DNA of 6,944 bases. It comes from Alphaproteobacteria bacterium (lineage in GTDB: Bacteria > Pseudomonadota > Alphaproteobacteria > JABSOH01 > JABAAW01). The position numbers and the translations under genes are program-made. The DNA lies in the NCBI GenBank assembly GCA_014238935.1, contig JABAAD010000034.1, forward strand, positions 1 through 6,944. Reading direction: 5' to 3'. Under the pieces are notes generated by a model, which did no database searches, was not told where the DNA came from, and worked only from the letters and a program-made list of their open reading frames with translations. Of the stretch, positions 1 to 4,585 are shown piece by piece (within the stretch, counting starts at the first letter, position 1; each line of letters opens with the position of its first letter).

Positions 1-109
1 TAGCGAGCGCCATCAGGTTGTAGACGCTCAACATGTAGGCGCGCAAGCCCGCATCGACCGAGGCGGCTGCGCCTTGCCATACATTCGAGCGCGTTTGGGG
101 ATCGGACAT
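1..109 (-). CDS. Bax inhibitor-1/YccA family membrane protein, N-terminal fragment
   Basis: Only the first 36 codons are in the window; the gene continues past the left edge. The start is an ATG at 109-107 with a strong ribosome binding site five bases upstream. The visible protein contains VDAGLRAYMLSVYNLMALA, which matches from memory the conserved beginning of bacterial Bax inhibitor-1/YccA proteins: a short polar N-terminus, then a D/E-x-GLRaYM-x-x-VYNyMa motif leading into the first membrane helix. Family members are small (about 230-250 residues), have seven helices in the inner membrane, and include YccA, which modulates the FtsH protease, and calcium-leak proteins. The exact role here cannot be told. 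It follows mutT on the same strand after 163 bases and appears to have its own promoter. Confidence 0.8.
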   Translation of the reverse strand, partial: MSDPQTRSNVWQGAAASVDAGLRAYMLSVYNLMALA

Positions 110-114
110 GAAAG

Positions 115-121
115 TTCCTCC
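115..121 (-). promoter_or_regulatory. Ribosome binding site of the Bax inhibitor-1 family gene
   Basis: On the minus strand GGAGGAA lies five bases before the ATG at 109. It is the best Shine-Dalgarno match in the window and fixes the start of this gene. Confidence 0.8.
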
Positions 122-189
122 GATTAAGTGAGAGAAAGGGTAAGTAAAGGGTGAGAAAGAAAGTATCTCTCCGCAACAGAATACTCTTT

Positions 190-220
190 CTTATATGGTC
201 TTGGCAAGGGGGTATGTCAA
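190..220 (-). promoter_or_regulatory. Candidate sigma-70 promoter of the Bax inhibitor-1 family gene
   Basis: On the minus strand a perfect -35 box TTGACA (220-215) is followed by TATAAG (195-190). The spacing is 19 bases, longer than the ideal 17, which lowers confidence. Transcription would start near 183, giving a leader of about 75 bases before the ATG at 109. The leader is rich in pyrimidines (CTTTCT-like stretches) and shows no obvious riboswitch. This would let the gene be expressed apart from argJ-mutT. Confidence 0.4.
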
Positions 221-243
221 CTGCTTGCGCTGTACGCCAGTTG
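218..243. repeat. Imperfect inverted repeat between mutT and the Bax inhibitor-1 gene
   Basis: CAACTG (218-223) pairs with CAGTTG (238-243), and inside it GCG (227-229) pairs with CGC (235-237), leaving a three-base bulge and a five-base loop. It lies 30 bases past the mutT stop, so it could be a weak transcript end for argJ-mutT, but no T-run follows on the minus strand, so it is not a classic intrinsic terminator. It overlaps the -35 box of the candidate downstream promoter, so an operator is also possible. Confidence 0.35.
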
Positions 244-244
244 T

Positions 245-280
245 TCAAAGCCGACTGCTCAAAGCCGACTGCTCAAAGCC
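245..280. repeat. 14-base tandem repeat, about 2.6 copies, over the mutT stop codon
   Basis: The unit TCAAAGCCGACTGC occurs perfectly at 245-258 and 259-272, and its first eight bases recur at 273-280. The partial copy contains the mutT stop (TGA, read on the minus strand at 275-273) and the last Leu codon. Each copy carries the same TGA, so gain or loss of a unit downstream leaves the MutT protein unchanged. It looks like a slippage duplication of the end of mutT. Confidence 0.9.
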
Positions 281-677
281 AATCCTGCAGCTGGGCGATC
301 AAAAACCGGTCGGCGGGCAATGTCAGAAACGAAGACAGAGCTTTTGGGGCGACCCAACGCAAAGTTTGCCCTTCGCGCGCTTGCGGGCAACCTCGCCAAA
401 CGCGACACAGGTAGAGGGGCATCAGAAGATGAAAATCCTCGTAGGCGTGGCTCGTGAAGCCGAAGGGGGCAAGGCAGGAGTCTTCCGTTTGGATGCCAAG
501 CTCTTCTTCGAGCTCGCGCCGTAACGCTTGCTCGGGCGTCTCGCCTGCCTCGACCTTGCCGCCGGGGAACTCCCAGTAGTCGGGCATGCTCTTGCCCTTA
601 GGACGTTCGGCGAGCAAGACGCGGTTGTCGCGGTCGATGAGCGCGCAGGCGACAACAAGGGTTAGGGGGGGCGCCAA
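273..677 (-). CDS. mutT: MutT-type Nudix hydrolase (8-oxo-dGTP diphosphatase)
   Basis: A 134-residue protein, close to the 129 residues of E. coli MutT. MutT hydrolyses 8-oxo-dGTP to the monophosphate in the cytoplasm, preventing A:T to C:G changes. A complete Nudix box runs from G40 to I62: G40, E46, R54, E55, E58, E59 and G61 fit GX5EX7REUXEEXGU, so the metal-binding glutamates are present. Before it come the first beta strands (LTLVVACALID) and the P-x-G-K-S-M/WEFPGGK region typical of MutT. The start is a TTG at 677, 22 bases after the argJ stop; no ATG or GTG fits and no clear ribosome binding site is seen, so translation may be coupled to argJ. Codons 2-4 contain a run of seven C. The argJ-mutT order is one I recall from other alphaproteobacteria. 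A related Nudix substrate cannot be excluded. Confidence 0.88.
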   Translation of the reverse strand: MAPPLTLVVACALIDRDNRVLLAERPKGKSMPDYWEFPGGKVEAGETPEQALRRELEEELGIQTEDSCLAPFGFTSHAYEDFHLLMPLYLCRVWRGCPQAREGQTLRWVAPKALSSFLTLPADRFLIAQLQDWL

Positions 678-699
678 GCAGGGGGCAGTCTTGAACCCG

Positions 700-1998
700 T
701 CAGCTGCGATAGTCGCCGTTGAGACGCAAGTATTCGTGCGTCAAGTCGCAACCCCAAGTCTCTACGGGGGGGGGGACGGGGGGGGTGTTGCTTGCACCCA
801 AGTTGATCGTGATCGTAATCCGTCTCTCTTGCATGACGCGCGCGAGTGCTGTTGTCGATGCGGGGGTTGTTGCGACTGGCTCACCCTCGGCGAAGACGAC
901 ATGCTCGGCGCGCTCTCCGAAGGCGATCGAGGCTTTGCTCCATTGTACGGGAACGCCCGTCTTGCCGACCGCCATAGCGATGCGTCCCCAGTTTGCATCG
1001 CCGTAGGCAAGCGCGACCTTTACCAACGGCGAGGAGAGGACGCTTCTGCCGACGCGCCGTCCCTCCTCCTCGCTACGCGCTCCCTTCGTCCAAAGGGTGA
1101 TGAACTTTCCGATGCCCTCGCCGTCCATCGCAATCTGTCGCGCGAGCGAGCGTAGCACACGAGCGAAGGCAGCGCTGAGTGCCTCCGCGTGCCTGTCGCT
1201 CAGAGAGACGAGGGGTTTATGCTCTCGCACACCGCTCGCTATTGCAAACACCGTGTCGTTCGTCGACATGTCGCCGTCTATGCTGACGGCGTTGAAGGTG
1301 CGCGCCGTCGTCGTTCGCAGCATCTCCTGCAGCAGCGGCGCGGGGAGCGTTGCATCCGTCGCGACAAGGGCGAGCATCGTCGCCATGTCGGGTGCGACCA
1401 TGCCCGCTCCTTTGGCGATGCCCGCAACGACAACCCGCACGCCATCGATGTCGGCAGTCTCGCTCGCGCCTTTCGGAAAAGAATCCGTCGTCGAGAAAGC
1501 GCGCGCCGCACGCTGCCAGTCGCAGGCAGGGGCTGCGAGCAGCGCAGGAAGGCACGCCTCGATCTTAGCAAGGTCGGGAACTTCCCCGATCACGCCGGTC
1601 GAGGCGAGCAGGACTTGTTCTTTTTCGATTCCCACCAACCTCGCCAGCCCGTCGCGCGTTCGTGCGACCACCAGCTCGCCCATAGCTCCGGTAAGCGCGT
1701 TCGCCTGTCCTGCGTTGATCAGAATGGCGCGCGTCTGCGCTGTCTTGCTCAAGGCGCGCTGCGACCACAGCACAGGGGCAGCCGCGGCGCTGGAAGGTGT
1801 AAACACGCCTGCGCAAACGCTGCCCGCCGCAAGCGAGACGAGTAGCAGGTCGTCTCTGTTTTGATAGCGCGCCCTGCAGGCGAGCGCGCGTGTCTCGACA
1901 CCCGCAACGCGAGGCATCGACGGAAAGACGCGCGGCGCAAAGGGAGAGAGTGCGACGCCGCCGTGCGCGGATGAGGAAGCGGGAGGAGATTCAGGCAC
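700..1998 (-). CDS. argJ: Bifunctional ornithine acetyltransferase / N-acetylglutamate synthase
   Basis: ArgJ moves the acetyl group from N-acetylornithine to glutamate in the cyclic arginine pathway; bifunctional forms also use acetyl-CoA. The 432-residue protein has the family signatures in order: an SPFAP start region (18-22), NAGQANA (95-101), STGVIGE (133-139, with T134-G135 as probable oxyanion hole), a TTDSFPK segment (170-176), and the self-cleavage site KGAGMVAPDMATML. Cleavage is expected between A206 and T207, with T207 as nucleophile. The tail CDLTHEYLRLNGDYRS ends the beta subunit. The start is a GTG at 1998; it is the only usual start that keeps the SPFAP region, because an in-frame TAA lies at 2013-2011. 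There is no Shine-Dalgarno sequence. The protein is somewhat longer than the usual 390-415, partly because of a proline-rich stretch (405-412) encoded by two C runs just before the tail. It is followed closely by mutT. Confidence 0.95.
   Translation of the reverse strand: MPESPPASSSAHGGVALSPFAPRVFPSMPRVAGVETRALACRARYQNRDDLLLVSLAAGSVCAGVFTPSSAAAAPVLWSQRALSKTAQTRAILINAGQANALTGAMGELVVARTRDGLARLVGIEKEQVLLASTGVIGEVPDLAKIEACLPALLAAPACDWQRAARAFSTTDSFPKGASETADIDGVRVVVAGIAKGAGMVAPDMATMLALVATDATLPAPLLQEMLRTTTARTFNAVSIDGDMSTNDTVFAIASGVREHKPLVSLSDRHAEALSAAFARVLRSLARQIAMDGEGIGKFITLWTKGARSEEEGRRVGRSVLSSPLVKVALAYGDANWGRIAMAVGKTGVPVQWSKASIAFGERAEHVVFAEGEPVATTPASTTALARVMQERRITITINLGASNTPPVPPPVETWGCDLTHEYLRLNGDYRS
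766..785. repeat. Two homopolymer runs (10 and 8 G on plus strand) inside the 3' end of argJ
   Basis: Ten G (766-775), then AC, then eight G (778-785) on the plus strand. On the coding strand they are C runs encoding T-P-P-V-P-P-P-V at ArgJ residues 405-412, just before the conserved tail. At these lengths the reading frame is intact. A change of one base in either run would replace the last 20-25 residues. Confidence 0.95.
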
Positions 1999-2012
1999 AG
2001 ATGAAAAAGGTT

Positions 2013-2027
2013 AGCATTGAAAATGCT
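2013..2027. repeat. Perfect inverted repeat in the argJ/aldolase divergent spacer
   Basis: AGCATT (2013-2018), GAA, AATGCT (2022-2027). The two six-base arms are exact. It overlaps the proposed -35 box of the aldolase promoter and lies 15 bases from the argJ start, so it is well placed to be an operator acting on both genes. It could also be chance in so short a sequence. Confidence 0.55.
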
Positions 2028-2045
2028 GCGCGCATAGGCTATGAA
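2017..2045 (+). promoter_or_regulatory. Candidate sigma-70 promoter of the aldolase gene
   Basis: TTGAAA (2017-2022) and TATGAA (2040-2045) are separated by the ideal 17 bases. Transcription would begin near 2052, giving a very short leader before the ATG at 2064. The GGAG at 2049-2052 would then lie at the transcript's 5' end. If the aldolase started at the alternative ATG 2001, this promoter could not serve it. Confidence 0.45.
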
Positions 2046-2063
2046 GACGGAGATATAGCAACG

Positions 2064-2987
2064 ATGACACGCTTTACCGACGAGACAAAAAGTATTCTCG
2101 GCTTCTACGAAGCCGATTCTATCGGCGTGCGCACAAACCTCGCGCGCCTGCTGACGCACGGCAGGCTTGCCGGTAGCGGCAAGCTGGTGATCCTGCCCGT
2201 AGACCAGGGCTTCGAACATGGTCCTGCGCGCAGTTTTGCGGTCAATCCCGATGCCTACGACCCCGCCTATCTCTACAAGCTCGCCATCGACGCAGGTTTG
2301 AGCGCGCTCGCAGCACCCTTGGGGCTGTTGGAGAGCGCCGCCGAACGCTATTTGGCACAAGTGCCGACGATCCTGAAGGTCAACTCGGCGAACGCGCTTG
2401 CTGCCACCCCAGACCAAGCGGTCACCGCTTCGGTGGAAGACGCGCTCCGACTGGGCTGCGTCGCCGTGGGCTTCACCATCTACCCCGCCGCCGACAAGCA
2501 GTTCGCCATGATGGAAGAACTGCGCGAAATCGCTCGACACGCAAAATCGGTCGGGCTCGCCGTCGTCGTGTGGTCCTATCCGCGCGGCGGCATGCTCGAC
2601 AAAGAAGGCGAAACCGCGCTCGATATCATCGCCTACGCAGCGCACATGGCTTGCTTGCTCGGCGCACACATCGTCAAGGTCAAGCCCCCGAGCGCGCACA
2701 TCTTCCTGCCGGAAGCCAAAAAGGTCTACGAAAAGCACGAGATCGAGCGTAGTATACTGAGCGAACGCGTGCGCCATGTCGTGCAAAGCTGTTTCAACGG
2801 AAGGAGGCTCGTCGTCTTCTCCGGCGGTAGCGCGAAGGGAGACGACAACCTCTTGCAAGAAGTGCGCGAACTCAAAGAGGGCGGCGCAAGCGGCTCGATC
2901 ATCGGACGCAACGCCTTCCAAAGACCCTACGCAGAGGCGAGAAATTTGCTCGATCGCATCGTTGCAATCTATCAAGGCAAAGAATGA
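2064..2987 (+). CDS. fbaB: Class I fructose-bisphosphate aldolase, DhnA/FbaB type
   Basis: This 307-residue cytoplasmic enzyme splits fructose 1,6-bisphosphate into dihydroxyacetone phosphate and glyceraldehyde 3-phosphate through a Schiff base, without metal. Visible signatures are the first strand and acid VILPVDQGFEHGP (42-54, D47), SVEDALRLGCVAVGFTIYP (123-141), VVVWSYPRG (167-175), the Schiff-base region HIVKVKPP (202-209, K205 or K207), and the phosphate-binding loops FSGGSAKGD (252-260) and GSIIGRNAFQRP (277-288). The start at ATG 2064 fits the family, which begins about 15 residues before the G-V-K/R-T-N-L-A-R motif; GGAG lies 11 bases upstream. An in-frame ATG at 2001 with a GGAGGAG about 13 bases upstream would add 21 residues and is an alternative. 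The stop overlaps an ATG (ATGA at 2984-2987). It is divergent from argJ and precedes an efflux operon, with no terminator seen between. Confidence 0.95.
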   Translation: MTRFTDETKSILGFYEADSIGVRTNLARLLTHGRLAGSGKLVILPVDQGFEHGPARSFAVNPDAYDPAYLYKLAIDAGLSALAAPLGLLESAAERYLAQVPTILKVNSANALAATPDQAVTASVEDALRLGCVAVGFTIYPAADKQFAMMEELREIARHAKSVGLAVVVWSYPRGGMLDKEGETALDIIAYAAHMACLLGAHIVKVKPPSAHIFLPEAKKVYEKHEIERSILSERVRHVVQSCFNGRRLVVFSGGSAKGDDNLLQEVRELKEGGASGSIIGRNAFQRPYAEARNLLDRIVAIYQGKE

Positions 2988-3001
2988 CAACAGAGGTATA
3001 G

Positions 3002-3241
3002 AATCTTGGCAGCACGCCCCCCCCCCCCCCTAGCAGACAAAGGACAACTCCTTCCTCTTCACGCCAAGCCAAACGAGCGTCGAAGGGCAAAAAGGGTAAG
3101 AGAGCGGACTCCTTCACAAAGGCGCGGGAGTTTGCCGCGCGTCTTGCTACGCCGCTCGGCAAGTTTGGGCTGCGCGCGGGAAAATTTCTCGCCTCGCTGC
3201 TCGTTTTCTTTGCCTCGTCTTTAGGTCGCGCTGCTCCCGTT
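3002..3241 (+). other. Open frame upstream of, and continuous with, the RND adaptor (probable 5' part of that gene)
   Basis: The adaptor reading frame is open from 3002, just after an in-frame TAG (2999-3001), but holds no ATG, GTG or TTG before 3242. Downstream of the C run it encodes about 70 residues rich in Lys, Arg and Ser (for example RQAKRASKGKKGKRADSF), followed by an amphipathic to hydrophobic stretch (KFGLRAGKFLASLLVFFASSLGR). This reads like real protein and flows into the adaptor's own basic N-terminus. The likely start is TTG 3006, with AGAGG (2992-2996) nine bases upstream, but with 14 C it is read in another frame that ends at 3224. With 15 or 12 C it would join the adaptor. 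Confidence 0.5.
3017..3030. repeat. Run of 14 C upstream of the RND adaptor
   Basis: Fourteen uninterrupted C bases, followed at once by TAG in one frame (3031-3033). This is the longest homopolymer in the window. It lies between a plausible ribosome binding site plus TTG start and the open frame of the adaptor, the usual position of a slippage-controlled switch, and also a common place for sequencing errors. Confidence 0.95.
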
Positions 3242-4543
3242 TTGCGTCGCGCTTTGCGGACGGCGGTCAAAGGCATCGCGCCCTTGCGTCGCTTCGTCGA
3301 CGAGGGGTGGGAGGTGGTCGAAAAAAAGGTGGTTCGACCTTTCCCGCGCTTCGCCGCGCGTCGAGCGGAGCGTTTGCATCGTGTCGTCAAGAAACGCTAC
3401 GGCAAAACGAAGATTTACAAGCAGCTTGTCAGCGCCCACAAACGTTTTCGCACTTGGCCGCGTCCTGCGCGTCTTGCCGCCTATTTGGGTGCTGCTTTTC
3501 TGTTGTGGATGATCTCAGGGCAATTGCCCGGGTTTTCAGGAAGCAGCACGCGCGCGCTGATCGACGCAGGTCCTCCTTCGGTGCGCGTCTACGAGAGCGT
3601 GGAGCGCGTCTACCTTCCCGCCTTGGAGCTTTCGGGTCAGACGCAAGCCTCGCGGCAGGTTGTGATTCGCGCCGAGACTTCGGGGCGGATCGAACGTACC
3701 TTCTTCGACATCGGACAATATGTCGAGGCGGGCGATGCCGTCGTCGCCTTCGACCCCGCCACTCGACCCTTGGAGCTGGAAGAAGCGCGCACCGCCTTGC
3801 GGCAGGCGGAGATAGAGTATAACGCGATCGGCAGCTTGGCGCGCGGCGGCTATCGATCGGAGCTACGCCGTTTGCAGGCTCTCTCTGCGTTCAACAGGGC
3901 GCGGGTGGTCGAAGACCGTATCCGCCGCGATTTGGAGAACGCAGAGCCCAAAGCCCCCTTCTCGGGATCGCTCGCCGCGCTGAAGGTCGAGCGCGGCGAC
4001 TTCCTCTCGATCGGCAAAGAGATCGCGCGCCTGATCGACCTCGATCCGCTCAGCGTGCGCGTCGCCGTGTCCGAACGCGACATCGCCGCCGTTCACCTGG
4101 GAGCAAAGGTGACGGGAACTTTGGTGACAGGAGAAAGCTTCGGCGGCAAGGTCGGAACGATCGCTCCCGCCAGCAACGCGCGCACGCGCACCTTCGAAGT
4201 CGAAATCGTCATCGCCAATCGCAACGGACGCTGGCGCGAGGGCTTGACAGCGCAAGTGCGCCTTCCCATCAAGAGGCGTAAGGCTCATCTGATCCCCGCA
4301 GTGCTGCTCTCGCTGGACGCCGCCGGCGATGTGGGCGTCAAGGTCGTCGAACAGGGAATCGTCCGTTTTCGTCCCGTCGAGGTCTTAGGAGAAGAACAGG
4401 AAGGACTTTGGGTCTTGGGATTGGAAAATAAAGATTCGGTCATCTCGGTCGGACACGAAAACGTCTCCGAAGGAATGAATGTCGAAAGCGTGCCAGACGA
4501 GCGCTTCTCGAAACCCGTCGTCGAGACGGAAACTTCTTCGTAA
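3242..4543 (+). CDS. RND efflux pump periplasmic adaptor (membrane fusion protein)
   Basis: Adaptors of the HlyD/AcrA type sit in the periplasm and link an RND permease to an outer-membrane channel. From the TTG at 3242 (433 residues) the protein has a very basic region (1-77), one membrane helix (about 78-95, LAAYLGAAFLLWMISGQ), the first half of a lipoyl-like domain (R143-P172, with SGRIERTFFDIGQYVEAGD), a short helical hairpin (about 177-232), and the second half (APFSGSLAALKVERGDFLSIG, 238-258). Beta-barrel (about 264-340) and membrane-proximal (about 343-415) domains follow. The membrane helix instead of a lipoprotein signal means it is anchored by its N-terminus. The start is uncertain: this TTG has no clear ribosome binding site, and the frame is open to 3002, so about 75 more residues probably belong to it. 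The permease gene follows 42 bases later in an evident operon. The family is clear, the substrate is not. Confidence 0.88.
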   Translation: MRRALRTAVKGIAPLRRFVDEGWEVVEKKVVRPFPRFAARRAERLHRVVKKRYGKTKIYKQLVSAHKRFRTWPRPARLAAYLGAAFLLWMISGQLPGFSGSSTRALIDAGPPSVRVYESVERVYLPALELSGQTQASRQVVIRAETSGRIERTFFDIGQYVEAGDAVVAFDPATRPLELEEARTALRQAEIEYNAIGSLARGGYRSELRRLQALSAFNRARVVEDRIRRDLENAEPKAPFSGSLAALKVERGDFLSIGKEIARLIDLDPLSVRVAVSERDIAAVHLGAKVTGTLVTGESFGGKVGTIAPASNARTRTFEVEIVIANRNGRWREGLTAQVRLPIKRRKAHLIPAVLLSLDAAGDVGVKVVEQGIVRFRPVEVLGEEQEGLWVLGLENKDSVISVGHENVSEGMNVESVPDERFSKPVVETETSS

Positions 4544-4576
4544 GCACACCGTGAAGACGAAACCCCCTGTGGATGC

Positions 4577-4583
4577 GAGGAAG
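4577..4583 (+). promoter_or_regulatory. Ribosome binding site of the RND permease
   Basis: GAGGAAG ends three bases before the ATG at 4586, with the GAGG core five bases away. It supports that ATG as the start; no other start codon lies in frame between the adaptor stop and this point. Confidence 0.7.
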
Positions 4584-4585
4584 CC

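Noticed and set aside
218..280. CRISPR-like array
   Set aside because: The 14-base units are directly adjacent with no spacers and fewer than three full copies, so this is a simple tandem repeat.
151..524. Two overlapping plus-strand open frames across the spacer and mutT
   Set aside because: They run through the tandem repeat and antisense to mutT, have no ribosome binding site, and have odd composition.
1097..1864. Plus-strand open frames of 255 and 218 codons opposite argJ
   Set aside because: Both are antisense shadows of argJ, which carries full family motifs. Neither frame looks like a known protein.
1749..2990. Long minus-strand open frame of 413 codons opposite the aldolase
   Set aside because: It lies antisense to a clearly recognisable aldolase and runs into argJ in another frame. 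Its translation shows no family signature. Long antisense frames are common at this G+C content.
2988..3016. Intrinsic terminator between the aldolase and adaptor genes
   Set aside because: No GC-rich hairpin followed by a T-run is present, so read-through from fbaB into the pump genes is likely.
3006..3224. 72-codon open frame starting at TTG 3006 as an independent small gene
   Set aside because: Past the C run its translation is an Arg-rich shadow of the more protein-like adjacent frame. I treat the TTG as a possible adaptor start, not as a separate gene.
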